Notes: generated from the sequence alone by a model not told the origin. 64,000 bases of DNA from Rhyacichthys aspro (GCA_036850595.1 CM072148.1:8297118-8361117); one strand, 5' to 3'; shown: positions 51,370-64,000, numbered from the stretch's first letter. Made by a program: numbers and translations.

Positions 51370-54300
51370 GTAAGTTGTGAGCATATGTTTGTTTCCATGG
51401 CCGTCTAGTTAACCACTATGATTCGCTCCCATTGTCTTAATATCTGACACTGTCTGTAATTGTCTTATGGAATCTTTTGTCATAAGACTGTGAGCTCCAT
51501 CATCTTTTATCCTGTCACACCATTTAAACTATGACTACCGATGTAATACCACAGTGTACGATATTGCCACAACTAATTAGTGACACATCAGCGACAGACC
51601 AGTGTGACAGAAACTTAAGACCTGAGTCAGTGGCCTAAATGTTTTAACTTCTTATTTGACAAAACTAAATATTTCACTATCCTCTGGGCATTTCACTGTC
51701 CTCAGGGCTTTTTATGAGCTGATTTTGTTGCACACTTCAACCTCAGCAAGGCAATGTCAATTTAAACAAGCTAGGGCTGCTTACTTAGACGTTCATACCA
51801 CACAACATATCACTGAAGTGAGTGGCATGTCGTGCACAGAAAATGAATTGTGTTCTCAATACCAGTCACTGTGGGCCTGTTTTATTTGTAAATAAAGCTC
51901 TGATGTGACACTGCTACAAATCCGTCATGAGAGGAGCACAATGGTGCATCTGGAGACAGATCTCCTTGTGTCAGCAGTACATACCTGCTTGTCAGACGTT
52001 TGCTTTGTCGAGGGACTCAGCAGCCTGTGGTCTTTACACTCAGCACAGATGAGGGTTTACTATCCCACACATGTTTGCTTCACGTGTGATGAGATTCTTG
52101 GACACTGACAAGTGCTGGAGGTTATTATGCAGTTTAATAGCATATTCTTGCATGTACTGTTGCATTGGAAGTAATAGGAAAAAATATAAATTATGCACGT
52201 GCACATTTTTCCAACTAATTCCCGACTGTCAAAAATCAAAAGAGAATAACAGAGAGAGTGTCAAGAATAGCATATATTTTCAAGTCACTAGTGTTTTCAT
52301 GTCACTGGTTCCATGTTTAATGCAATAAAGCCATATGTTTAGATTTCAATGTTGTTAATCCTACAGATTTAATTTTGTGGGAAATAAAGCTACTCAACAG
52401 CCTCCATGGCTGAGAATCATACAGAAAATATTGGCATCCTATTGTAGAATGCGTCTTGTCATAATTACACTGAAGGCTTTTGAGTGCTGTTTTATATTGA
52501 TTCCCTCTTAATGCTATAAAAAGTATTGAGGAGATCACAAACCTCTTGCACAGCAATCATTTCCAAAACAGTTCATAAAATGTTACCTTTTTGAAAGGAA
52601 CATTTAGTAAAAACTGAAAATGACTTAGAATTATTGAATTAAACTTACATTCAGAGCACTGTTTAAAATTGCATAACACAAGCTTACTGTAGTAAAAAAT
52701 AAAGCAAAGACTGTAGTCTCTCTGCAATAGGGATCTCGAAGAGGTTTACCAACCTGAGGAAAAAACACTATACCTTGCTGTTCAGACAGATGTCCCAGTA
52801 TGTCTGCCTCTGACCTCATACCTAAGTATTAGACGCTGGCTGGCACTTCTCAAAATGGACTATAAAACACAAGGGGTTGTTCTGGACTATTGAACGCACA
52901 CTGGCCCTCGGGGGAAGCTCGTGCCTCTGACCGATCCACCCCTGCTTGAGCTGAGTGATTTCCCTGGTGAAGTGCAATAGGCCCCTGCTATACATATAAC
53001 GTGACAAGCAGCTGAAACAACTCATTTAAAACACTAATTAAATTCACCAACTCACTGTGCTCGAGCGGCTGAGCACAGAATGCAAATACACAGAGTTTAA
53101 GGTGAACCAAGTCATGTGATGTGAGGCACCAAAGCACAATTTCATCAGACAACAATATTAAGTTACATATTATTGTATGCATAGAAATATCCAATATATT
53201 ATTTTTATTTGATGAGATGACTAAAGGTGAGATGAGTAAATAGCACTATCTTGTTGCTTTTCACACTCCTATGGTTGGTTTTAGAAATAACTTAAACTAT
53301 ATTTACATGCATAGCCATGACTTAATTACTTTCAATTGCTTATGCTGTAGGCTCCTGCACAAGAGAAAGTCCTTTCTCTGTCTTCTACTTGACAAACCAT
53401 CATTGTGGTTTTTGTGTGAAACTGCAGATCATTTGCAGGTCAGAATGGGTCTGACTAAGCCTTGAACATGCAGGGCACTGACTGTTAATCATAGTGTTCG
53501 CTTGTCTTGTGAAGTTCAGTTTATTGCAGTTATTTGTATTTTAAACATTTGGTCGCTAAGACAATAATTCAATTCACTTGGTGGTAATTTGATGCACTTG
53601 GGCACCCAGTGGACTCCAGCTGTTTGTTTGTTGGTGGACACTGTTGGCATGAGAATCACTAAGAGCCTCATTTATGATCCGCTGCTCCTCCAGATAAATG
53701 TTTAAATATGCTAATAATAATGACACACGGCACAAAGGAGAAACAAGTGAAGCTGCTTCACTTGAACAATCTGTTGCTATTGGCAACACATACGGAGCTG
53801 CTCCAAAGCAGATATCGCAGAACTGATATGCATGAACCACCAGAGTATAGCTGCAGTTTAGGGCTTCATCAACTACCAATTTTGATTTGAAATTATTTAT
53901 ATATTATTTATATTATTTATTTGAATAATTAGTATAATAAAGTTTAATGTATTTATATTTTTAATAACACCAGTCAATGTGTGTAATTTTAGAAGGTATT
54001 TGTCTGTTTTGTTTTTTGTTTTTTTTGACAAATAAACATAATGAATGTAAACTAATGACTAAACTATATTTGATTTACAGCATTTACAGCAGTAATAATA
54101 TGCTAGGTCATGAGTTTACAAACCTGCTCCTGAAAATGACCAGTTACAGCAGTAAGAGTGTTTCTATGTTACTGTTGTGCACTAGCTAGTTACTGCTTGC
54201 TTTTTTTGGTTAAATGAACGTGTTATAGTTGTTATGTAATGATTGTAATTACTCTGTAGATGGTCTAGTCTACTTCAGTTAATACCAACCATGAGTGTAT

Positions 54301-54840
54301 TTTTCACATTTTGACCAGTGGCAGCCCTGTAATCTATTTTTATGCCAGTGTCATTTGCTGAATCATTGCTATCTCTTGCTCCTACACTGAGAGTGCTTAA
54401 GGCCTACTTCCCTCTGCAGGCTCGTCTCGGCCCTGCAGTCCGTCAGCACGCACTCACCAAAGTTCTCTGGGGCTTTAGTCTGTGATGACCATTCTGTAAA
54501 GCAAGGATTCCATATAAAGCTGCTTCAGTTTATCACCCAGACAGCGCTCTCTGTGTTCTTGTCTCCCCTGTCCTCCCAGGTGACCACACCATGACATGTG
54601 TCAGTGGTGCATGCTAGTCCTGGGAGTTGGAACGAGATGGGGCAGGGTTAGTCTGCCTTGTATCAGAAGTCAATGATTCACTGGGGTGAAAAGGACATGG
54701 TGTAACTCTGAACACTTCCTTTAGGGTACTCTTGCCCTCTCCAACTCACACTGTCTGTTAAAGGCATCCAGTGTTGTGTAAAAGGCAGTCTATGCAATAC
54801 TTAGGGATAGGTTATGCTCAGAATTGTCAGAACTTGGAGA
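51370..54840. other. unique non-coding DNA
   Basis: No gene recognised. AT-rich TATTTATA-like low complexity at 53880-53960. About 52800-53000 is repeat-free and CpG-containing, possibly regulatory. Confidence 0.4.
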
Positions 54841-54859
54841 AGCAGACAGGAGCAATGAC
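54841..54859 (+). repeat. third copy of the 48.5-kb inverted-repeat core
   Basis: AGCAGACAGGAGCAATGAC is identical over 19 bases with 48520-48538. The homology downstream fades. Confidence 0.5.
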
Positions 54860-57800
54860 AAAGACCTTGTTTTTTGTTGTTTGTTTTTTTTTGTATGACT
54901 GCAACTAGGATCAGTAAAAACAGATTTTTTAATAGCTACAATCAGTGCAAGAGTGTGTCCTTTACATCAAATCATCAAATGATGGCTTTTATTTTGTTTG
55001 TAATATATGATGAGACAGATGAGAAAAGATGAGACAGTGCTGAGTTTCAGGGAAGTTGTAATACTAACCGGTCTCTGGAGAATAACCGCTAAAGATTCGC
55101 GTCAAAAGAAGTCTCCTCTCACGCTCTCACTCAGCAGCAGACTCTGAGTATGAATATAAATATATAAATATATAAATCCAATGTCTGAATGTTATAATCT
55201 ATTTTTGGCTCATTTGGAGTCAATATGGTGCGATCAATTAGTTTATGGCGGGCTGCCCTAGACTCCTCAATGTGTGGGAAACCCTGTAACCACATTTACA
55301 AAATACTTAACTACCCCATAAGTAACAAAAGTGAACATGGATGCTAACTGCAAATTCCAGCAGTCTGACAGCATCAATCAAAACATCGCTGCCACTATAA
55401 AAACAAGAGCTAATGTTAACTAAATGATCACAAGCTAAAAGCAATATGACAAGGACTATTTAGCAGCCAGTCTAAAGGAAGAGATGGAAACTGACTCACT
55501 GTTGTTGCAAAAATAATTTGATGAGCTTTCTTTTTGGGCTTTTTATTAAGTAGGAATATTGAGGGTTTTTTGTTTTGTTTTTCTTAAGATATTTACTGCC
55601 TTCTGCCCAATACATTTTTTCTTTCTAGTTGCCAAGTGAGAATCCTAACTGCAATCAAGCAGTTTGTCACATTGAGACATAAAAAGCATAGGATTTCTAG
55701 TTAAAAAACGAAATTATCACTAACATTGTCCATATCATTCCATATCTGTGTCTTCCGAACACTATGTGGAGGTGACTGATAGTGTTTGTCTCTGGCTATT
55801 GGCTCATAAGCAACACAGAGAGCAGGTTAGTCAACTAAAACATTTGCTAAATCGTATGGAAAGATTGTGTCTCTGTGACGGCACCGTGGATGTGTGCACA
55901 GTGGAGTAAATCCTAAATGTTTGTGCCACTGCGGAGATAGAGATAAGAAATGCTGTTTATCACGGATGACATCATGGTTACAGCTCTGTGTGCTCTCTCT
56001 GTACTGACTGTGGGTTAGTGAACTTTTGATCTTATCCCAGTCCTGTGCTGTTTTACTCTGCTGAAAAGCATGCTTACTTTTGACACGTTTATTATGCATT
56101 CACATCCTCACCAAAGTCACGCTTAAGCAAAACAATTCCAGCACTTGTCTGAGTTAACAAGTGAATTGTGTTAGATACTGATGATATTCAGTGATCTAAG
56201 TTCAATTCAAAATTATTTCTGGCCCTTAGCTCACCGTTCATTGTCAGCTTAGTCTGCTTCACAAGACAAAGGGGTAAGTACATTCAGCTGAGCACTGAAT
56301 CCTTCAGATCATTCAGGCAGTAAGAGAAAACAGCAGACTGCTTACATGAAAGGAACTAACCAGAACTCATTCACACATTATGATTGTTTTCAACTGCATC
56401 TTTTTGAAAGTCAAATGGATGATTGTTGGGATATAAGATAAAATAACAATGAAGTCATTTATATCGGTAAAGTCAGTGAGATGATAACTGAGTGTATAAT
56501 CCCTGAATGTATCGTACACAAGCTCTGCCCCAACAACACAATTACAAACATAGCAAGAAATACACAACATAACTTGGTGTTGATAAACAATAGCCAATTA
56601 GTACATTCATTCCACAGATATGGACGGTCAGGCAATAATCTTTAAGCATATTTTACTGTACAGATGATGACAATTATGTTTTGTTAACTCATAATTAGTT
56701 TGTAACTGCTAAATGCTTATTACATAGAACAACAATGAACATGCAACACTGTGACTCTGCTGTATATATGAAAACAATGCCAATACGGCTTTAAAACTGT
56801 AGTGTAACCAGTCTCACAGTAGTCCAACTAAAGATTGTCTATGACGTAAATAGAGATTGTAAGGAATGTTGAACAGTTGTAGCAAACCCTGCTTCAATAG
56901 TATAAAGCAGTTAGCTAGAAGTCTATGTAAATAACAACACTGGACAATTCCGAAATCCAGTACAAACTCTATTGCTGTGAATGCCAAGGTTGACTCTTGA
57001 ACCATTGGTTACGACTCACTTGGCTTCTCTAAACACACAGTGTGACATGCATCCAGATGCAGTTTGAAGCTAATTCAAGTTCACAATGTGACATGAAGCC
57101 ATTTTTACAATTGCAAAAAATTGGGGCTTAAGGCTTTTTAAAAATGATGACAGCCCCAAATGTAGAAGGAAATGCCAACATTTAGGTCACTTTGCACGTG
57201 TGCCGTGTGCCTGCTTAGGCATGGGACAGTCACTAACATGTATGTGTTCAAGTTAATGCAGTAGCCGTCATGTGACAAAGCACTGTCTCCCCTGCGGGGG
57301 GGAGAGTGTCATAATCACCCCGTGCTCATTCAGCCGGCCTTGAGCATGTTAAAAATGAGTGCTCTTGGCGATGGAGGTGACATGAAACTTCTTTAAAAAT
57401 GATGGGGAAACTTTGATAAGTCCTCAACAGGGACATGGACTGTCAGGAAGACAGATACCTCGAGTGAAGTGGGGACCTTTCATTAATGTAACACAATCCC
57501 TCTGCCATCTGTTTGAGCTGACATCAAGAGGCTTATTCTGAAACATTCGTGAGCCGTGTGCTTGAACCAGCTCACTCGCTCCTCGGTCTCTGTGGATAAT
57601 TAACTTTTTATCTATTTAGGAATATGTAGGCATCTGCATATCACAATCAAATCTCATGTTCATGTATTTTTAAAAGAGATGTTACAGCAATTCCTAGAAT
57701 GAGGAAAAGAAAATATCAGCACTGTTAATGAGGCCAGTCTATACATCTAATGGCTCATTTGACCATAGCATGAAAGTAATTCATTTATTCACCACAATAT

Positions 57801-57972
57801 TCATGTATTAGTATTATTAGACCCCCATGCTGCATGTGAAACATAGCCCAGAAGGCAATTGGTATTCTAGCTACAACTATCTGCACTATCGCCAGGTCCT
57901 CAATTTATAAGCCTCCTCCACTACAATTCTTTTTGTCCCACCACAAATAAAAAGCTGTGCGCACTACTTGAT
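54860..57972. other. unique DNA, CNE-like 57290-57760
   Basis: TATAAA-type low complexity at 55149-55177. About 57290-57760 is a repeat-free block with CpGs at the left and homeobox cores (GGATAATTAAC) at the right, CNE-like. No exon recognised. Confidence 0.35.
57783..57788 (-). terminator. candidate polyadenylation signal
   Basis: AATAAA on the - strand, about 295 bp beyond the stop codon of the candidate exon at 58081-58216. Confidence 0.25.
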
Positions 57973-57984
57973 CAAGATGGCGCT
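57973..57984 (+). promoter_or_regulatory. YY1-like motif
   Basis: CAAGATGGCGCT matches the YY1 consensus CAAGATGGCGGC at 11 of 12 bases. Functional relevance is unknown. Confidence 0.3.
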
Positions 57985-58080
57985 GTGCCCCCTCACACTA
58001 TCAGTATTCATAACGCAGGGCAAAGACGTATCTTCACAACAAAGCTAGTGCATCAGACAAAAGCTCCTCCACAGCGGGCT

Positions 58081-58216
58081 TTAGAGCTCAGCGAAGGAGT
58101 CTTGAGGGGGAGCTAATTTTTCATAATCAATGACAGTTGCATTGATGTCAGGGCTTAAATAATCATTAAGCACAAGCTCAACTATCTTTGAAGGTGTCTG
58201 ACTGAGTGACAAGGGT
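58081..58216 (-). CDS. candidate terminal coding exon
   Basis: On the - strand an excellent acceptor (long pyrimidine tract ending ccttcttccccttag) leads into a 45-codon open frame ending at TAA (58083-58081). It reads PLSLSQTPSKIVELVLNDYL, then SPDINATVIDYEKL and ends APPQDSFAEL. The composition (hydrophobic helix-like part, then an acidic, proline-containing tail) is that of a genuine cytoplasmic or regulatory C terminus. A - strand AATAAA lies about 295 bp downstream (57783-57788), a plausible 3' UTR length. I do not recognise the family and saw no certain upstream exon. If real, the rest of the gene lies to the right of this window or in undetected exons within it. Confidence 0.35.
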
Positions 58217-61200
58217 CTAAGGGGAAGAAGGATGAAGTGGAAAAGAGAGAGCACTAATGCGTGAGACAGGCCAGAAGAGAGAAACAAGAAGCAAAACGCA
58301 GGCCATATAATGAGAGCCAGTAGACACTAATTAAAGCTGAGAGGCAGTCTCAGTGTGAAACTTTGTTCTACAGGCATGTCTGATAAAACCTCACTACCTC
58401 ACTCCTGCCGCCACACTGTTTTATTCCACTGTGACGATTTTTGTTTATCCGCTCTGAGACCCGCACGTTCCAAACGCACTCTGCCTTTGGCCCTGTGTCT
58501 TTTACCTGCCTTTCCGCGCCCGACCCATTTTCTGCCTAATCCCTTCTCGGTCAGATGTCTCGTCTGTATTTAGCTCACGGATCCCCAAACTGCTCTACTT
58601 TTGTCGTATCCTCTGCCTGTTCTCACTCGCTTCCAAACCCTTTTCCATGAACAAATCCATGCTGGTGATTTAGAGTTTATTAGTGCTGCCCTAGAAGACC
58701 TCAGAGTTAAACATGTTTGAGATCTGTGTGGAGATAATGATGATAATGTATTCTGGAGGCAAATGTAAGTGTAATGTCAGGCCACTAGCAACACACAACA
58801 TGAAAAGGCTGGATTTATTTTTACAAGATTGGCCTCAGATTAGAAAATGTTACATGTCCTCTGGAAGTGACACATTCATCATTTGCTTTCATTCTAAAAA
58901 GGGACATGTTTTGCCACAGTTAGTCATAGCCCTCAAAAGCTTTCATTCTTGTCTTTTTCATTGGCCGTTCATGATAAGCTGTAAACAATCTGCCATTGCC
59001 AGTGATGAATTACTATGTATTTTTTTTATTTTTTTGTATTCTCCCCTGAACTGCATCCATTTAACAACCAGAAAATAATGTTCAGAAATAATGTTGTTTG
59101 ACGGAAATGCAATGGAATTGATCTGAGAGGCAATGAAGTCATACACTGTATAGTTTTATGTTACAGACTGTGGATGTTGGACTTTTTCCAGCAGCTGTGA
59201 CATGACTGATACGAAGCAAAAATATCATTACGCTGTAGATTAAAAGAAGTACAAACAAGTGTGCTGCTACTATCCTGCAGCTTGACAGACCCTGAAACGT
59301 TGATGAGGATTCCACTTCTGCATGACCTCAAGAGATGCTTCTGAACAAAGTGAGGAATTTGTGATTTTTGAGATTCAGACAATTTAACAAAAACTCTCAC
59401 TCTATTTTGGTGATATCATTCTTTAACAGTTTTATTATCTACCAGATCACCAGACCAGATTACCTCTTATTGTGCTGCCTAATACAAAAATAGAAACTGT
59501 GGAATGTGGATACCTATAGTACAGAAAACATCATGTATCAGTGGTTTCCTGAGATATCACATAAATACATTGCAACCATCAATATAACAAAATGTTCTTG
59601 TTTGTGCTTATTCTCATGGCAACATTCATAATCATTTGACTTAGATCTCATGACTTACCACAGCTCACAACTGCAGACCACGAGAGCAGGATAATTGTTC
59701 TTATTTGATGATGTTAATTCATCATGAAACCCCACTTGAACTTGTTGTGCGTGCATCTCCGATGATTTGTGATGTGATACCCCAGCATATCCGCTGTACT
59801 TGCCACTGCTGAGAAACAGCTGCTTTTCTGCTGATCCAATCAAACACAATTAGTGCCTCGAACATAAACACTGTGCTTTTTTCTCCTCTCGTGCCGTCTC
59901 TCTCGTATTCTCACACAATGTCACAATCTCCCCCTCCCTTTATTAACATCACATGCCTATAGGGAACTGCTGAAGTTAAGTGAGCTCTCCATCTGTTAAA
60001 TTAGAGAGTGTCAAAACTTTTGGCTGCTGAGTGATCCAGAGACATAATCCCATGTCTCCTTGGGTAATGAAGTGCACTCATGCTAATTAGCACGCACAAG
60101 GACAGTTGTAGCAGTAAGAAAGCTCTAATCAAATAAACTTATGGTTTTGTCATGTCTGTGGCTTCTCTTGTCTCTGGGGCTGGTTGAGTTGTAACTAAAA
60201 GCTGCACTGCCCTAACAAAGCTGCACGAAGGCCATTTCTTTGTGAAACAGTATAGTGCAATGTTAAATATTAGCCAAAAGAGGCAGATGACATGTGACAA
60301 AAATCCCCCAGCGGGCTGCAAATGGGGCCATTGCACAGTAGTTACGTGGAGCATATTTTACACTGATGGGACACTTTAAGACCAGCAGTCAGCGGTGATG
60401 ATGAAAAATATTTCACTTTACAAGAAATCAGTTGTGGACAATGACAAGCAGGTGCTAGGAGTATGTGTATACATCAAGACGTGATGGAGTGAGTGGGTAG
60501 GGATACATATAACACTGTGTGAACTGAATTTGAATCAAGAAGTTAATAGATGCAAATGAGGTGCATTTCCATTAACTGCCTCAAAGAGATTGAACTTATC
60601 AGGTGCTGGAGGTATACACAAACAGTATAGGAATGGGATTTTGCAGTCTGTTTATAACTGTCAAAATGTAAAGGGAAAAACTGAAAGTGCCTTTAAGCAA
60701 CACTATGTACCATTTCAGGATTGGCAACTACAAAAATTCAAACTCATATGGGACTGTCACGTCTCAGTATCTGACCCCACACACTCCCAGGACACTCCCA
60801 TGTTACACTATTGACTCGGCAGTGCATAGGCTGATGGCCTGTTAGCGGCAGGAATATTGACGTGTGAAACTGACAAAATAAGCACAATAAACGAGAAGGC
60901 AGAGCATATCGGGATATGTTTACATGCTGGTCATGCTCTGCTTTTCATTCACAACTCTGTCTTCACAAATCAGATCTGGCCCTTTGTACACATGACTCTG
61001 ATCTGTTAAAATGCTGGAGCAATGCTGGGCAAGGCTGCATGTGTGGGGCTTATGTTTTATATTGAAAAATAAGCTGTGTGAAAGCTGTGAATAAGTCTGA
61101 AAATAAGGTTACAGTCCCTTCAGTCCATGAAAGATGCATTCATATTTTTCAAGTCAGGGAATTATCAAAATAACTATGAGGCTATTTTAATTACTTCAAA

Positions 61201-61713
61201 AATATGTAATCAATGGCAAACACAGTGTTACTCTAAGAATTTGAGCTCTTTCATGTCTCTAGGGTTGGCCATGTCAAACATAGACAAAAAAGGTGTTTTT
61301 GATGTACAAAGTAAAGGACAATAACACAACAACTCAAAAGCATTTATTTTTTCTACTTGTTAATAGCATCCAAATAGCTGTGACTCATAGTCAGGGCCCA
61401 TCAAACTTCTTTAAACGCTTCAAATCATTACATCAAAAAGTATTCAAAACATGCAGCACAGGTGTAACATTTTATGTTAATGTACCCATAAACTATACTA
61501 GAATACTAGAATGTAAATGAATGTGAATCAGAACTAGCGGGTATGAGACAGAAGGAGAAAGTCGTTGAAGGGTGTTTGGAGCCGAGGCGATCTGTGTGGC
61601 TAAACAATAGCTATAATGGAGGCCAAGGATTAGATGGCAGACTTTACAGCCCTGCACAGATCCAGCGCATTCCATCAGGGCTTTATCTGGCCTTTTATTT
61701 ACCTTTATCGAGC
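58217..61713. other. unique non-coding DNA
   Basis: About 58350-58640 is pyrimidine-rich on the + strand with several CpGs but no convincing exon. Remaining sequence has no recognised feature; frames of 60-121 codons look like chance. Confidence 0.4.
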
Positions 61714-61784
61714 ATGGCGGAGGCAGCCCGTTCAGCGTTAACAATGTCGGGCTCAAGTCATTTCACACAACACTACTTGGTCAT
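61714..61784 (+). CDS. candidate short first coding exon
   Basis: ATG in a fair start context (gagcATGGCGG) opens MAEAARSALTMSGSSHFTQH and runs to a donor-like GTAAGC at 61785; without splicing the frame stops three bases later. The surrounding 61540-62040 is CpG-richer. The ATGGCGG core also resembles a YY1 site, so the apparent start may be coincidental. Confidence 0.15.
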
Positions 61785-61875
61785 GTAAGCTGACAACTTT
61801 TATATTCCCCTACGTCCTTGGCTCGCTCCCTCGTATAGGCTTATCAGGCGCGGGGAGTAGCGCAACCAGTTGGTT

Positions 61876-61884
61876 TTCAGCACC
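61876..61884 (+). promoter_or_regulatory. RE1 left half-site
   Basis: TTCAGCACC is followed by AAGACGCGCC, close to a full RE1 but two bases short in the right half. Another bare left half lies near 49408. A 9-mer alone is expected by chance about once in this window. Confidence 0.25.
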
Positions 61885-62040
61885 AAGACGCGCCACAGTG
61901 TGGGGTAAATCGTGCTAATTTCAAGCCTGGAGGAACCATTACTAGGGGCTGAGCATAACTCGTTGTGGCAGACAAAACTGCCTTGAAAGAGCCAGCGCAC
62001 ATTGCTCATGGATCCGCTGCACGCTGCACTGGGTTTAACT

Positions 62041-63559
62041 GTTCAATACTAGGCGTTGGTGTGCATCAAAGCTTTCACATGCAATTTATTCTCTGCTTGA
62101 TGAAGATGTGTGTGTGCTTGAAGAGGTGATGATTGTGGCAGTTTTGGGTAAGGGGTATAAGGGGTTCATCAGCACAGTCTTTTAATTAACCTCATGGCCT
62201 GTTACTATCTGCAGTGCGAGGACTTTGCTGACCTTACACCGATTTATGCCGTAGTAAAAGTGCCAAGGTTATGGAAATACAGGCGGAAGTGGGATGTGAC
62301 AGAGGGCTTGCTGGACCAGTCTTTAACTGGCTGACAGAGGCCATTATCCTTGATGTCACATGAAGAGGTGTGAGATGGAAGTGGCCCTCCATTTTCATGC
62401 TGTGCTGCCTGCTTTACGCCAACACTGCAACAAGAAAGATGAGCTAATAACGGTCACTAAAACACTTTTTTTGTTGATTTCAAACATGAGTCAGCCCCAC
62501 TTGACCAAAAAGCATTTAGTCATTACCAAGTGACAGAAGGAAAGCCTAAACAGAGCGTAAAATCTGATAATTGTGAGGGAGACATGCTGATGGTCAGATT
62601 GCAATTCTGTCCCGTTATTTCTTGTGACATATGTCGAGCCTTTTCTATAAACAGGAAAGTGTAAGTGCTTTTCTCTCCGAATACGTCCTTGTTTTACCTC
62701 TTGATATTTTTGAATTATCTAGAAATGTCATGACGCACAGTGGCCGCCGACTTAATAAGGCTTCTGTAAGAGTCTTAAAAGTAGTGTCTATCATAAAAAT
62801 GGTAAATACCAAGAGCAGAGCACAAATGACTAATTGGTTTTAGCCCTGCACCTGACTGAGCAGATTTAGAACAGTACGGTGATGTTTGACTATTGTTTTT
62901 GTGCTGCTAAATCAATGAATAAAGTGATATGGATTTTGAGCAGCACATAATTGTCTTGTCATTCCAGTTAATTAGCATCCTATAATGACTTGCAGCCCAC
63001 AAGGTAAGTGCCCGTCAAACAGCAGGGCAGAGGACTACATAATAAGATGAGTTGAGGGAGGTGCACCTGGGTCAGAAGCCAGGTCTCCCTTCCCAATGAA
63101 GCTGTGCACCGCCAACCCTGGGTCGCTCTGGGTGAACACTGTGCAGGATACACATGAATATAATATCCACCTCTTTATGTAATGATGTCTGAATATGAGA
63201 GAAGTCAGCTGTGAGTTTGGTCTGACTCATTCCTAAGCTTTAAAAACACACAGAAATGAACTAAATCCCTGTGACTGGCACAAAAAGCTGCTTCTGATGT
63301 GATTTTGTGTTAATATTCAATTTGCAGTCTGGTGATTTCGCTGACTAATGTTGCTCCTGCCAACCACTGCATGGAGCCCAGTGAAAACAAAACAATAGAA
63401 ATTGGTTTGTACAGAAACCAGGACTTGTTCCCAGCAGAAATATAAAGGTTTACCGTAGAATTTGACATATGTTTCCAGTGCTCTCCAATCCTGGCCAGCC
63501 ATCCTAACCTTTTCTATTCTATACAAAGAATGATTAGTTCAGCTCTCTCTAATAAAGTT
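62041..63559. other. unique non-coding DNA
   Basis: An isolated consensus donor (CAAG then GTAAGTG) lies at 63003. No exon could be built around it. Confidence 0.4.
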
Positions 63560-64000
63560 TGATTTCCCGAGGGGCGGAACAAATGCAAGTAAATAGACAC
63601 ACAACCAATCAGAATTCAGGAGGCAGCAGCAGCATATGCAAATGGACTGAAGCAATTTGAAAAACATACAACCAAATATAGCATATAGCATAAAGCCTGC
63701 CCCATTTTACATAAACTGTTATGATTGGTCAGGTGGGATTGAGGTTATCAGGTTCACAAGGAGAGATTTCAGACCCAGGTGGTAGTTAGCTTCTCAGTTA
63801 GCTTTTCTGTTTACTCAGCTAGCTTCTCACATAGCAGAGACTCCAACAGGACCTCAATGGTGCTCAGTGTTACTAGCATCTTTTTTCTCAATCGATTTAT
63901 TAGCTCTGGATGGCATTTTTAGGAGACGGGCACTGCTTGGTTGAGCTCAATAGGAGACAGAAAGTGAACGTGCCAACTGAGAGTTTTAGGGTTGAATGTT
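63560..64000. promoter_or_regulatory. possible promoter-like cluster at right edge
   Basis: A CCAAT box (63605-63609), a perfect octamer ATGCAAAT (63636-63643) and an inverted CCAAT box (63724-63728) lie within 125 bp, followed by imperfect direct repeats of GTTAGCTTCTCA (63784-63830). Such a cluster can mark a promoter or enhancer; the window ends before any exon is seen. Confidence 0.25.

Larger units (their letters stand above)
61540..62040. other. CNE-like, CpG-richer block
   Basis: Repeat-free sequence with more CpG than its surroundings, containing the short ATG frame and the RE1 half-site. Possible promoter or enhancer; inferred only. Confidence 0.3.

Noticed and set aside
53880..53960. 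AT-rich stretch as a replication origin or matrix attachment region
   Set aside because: Simple TATTTATA-like low complexity is common in this DNA and gives no specific support.
63003..63010. Consensus donor CAAG/GTAAGTG as evidence of an exon
   Set aside because: No plausible acceptor or open frame of exon size before it; single donors occur by chance.

Overview
This window looks like vertebrate nuclear DNA, most likely from a teleost fish. It has moderate-to-low GC, only short chance-length open frames, many long stretches of unique AT-rich sequence, triplet and dinucleotide microsatellites, and scattered decayed copies of repeats typical of fish genomes (hAT MITEs, Tc1-like transposase remnants, LINE-type 3' tails). 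No bacterial-style operon, rRNA, tRNA or CRISPR array is visible, and no complete protein-coding gene could be recognised. The layout suggests a gene desert or the inside of one very large gene: mostly unique non-coding DNA with blocks that read like developmental conserved non-coding elements.

Left part (1-16 kb). It opens with unique sequence, then a 386-bp hAT MITE with a perfect 8-bp target-site duplication (4261-4662) and a compound TTA/TAG microsatellite (7383-7485). A locally CpG-richer block at about 7500-8060 ends in a consensus splice donor. About 100 bp past the donor lies a near-perfect RE1/NRSE (REST) element, with an RE1 half-site 25 bp further on. This is the best candidate for a neuronal promoter and first exon on the + strand. 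A second hAT MITE with an exact 8-bp duplication sits at 10856-11311. A Tc1-like remnant (13.4 kb) and a LINE tail (14.7 kb) precede the most striking structure: 28 tandem copies of a 21-bp unit (15066-15650). The last unit and its flank recur as a 40-bp inverted copy 242 bp downstream, like a foldback element with a tandemly expanded arm.

Middle (16-45 kb). Mostly unique DNA with CNE-like blocks (17.2, 21.8-22.9, 29.4-30.5, 33-34.1 kb), LINE and DNA-transposon tails, and a few exon-like open segments with good splice acceptors. The clearest are 31419-31472 on the - strand (acidic C terminus) and a protein-like - strand frame at 31708-31947.

Right part (40-64 kb). Two partly homologous Tc1-like remnants (40.6 and 45 kb), a 15-bp inverted-repeat element (48.5-48.8 kb) with a related site at 54.8 kb, candidate + strand exons at 49851-50018 and 51203-51369, and a strong candidate - strand terminal exon at 58081-58216. 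CNE-like blocks lie at 46, 57.5 and 61.7 kb. All exon and CNE calls rest on sequence inspection only; RNA-seq or cross-species alignment would decide them.
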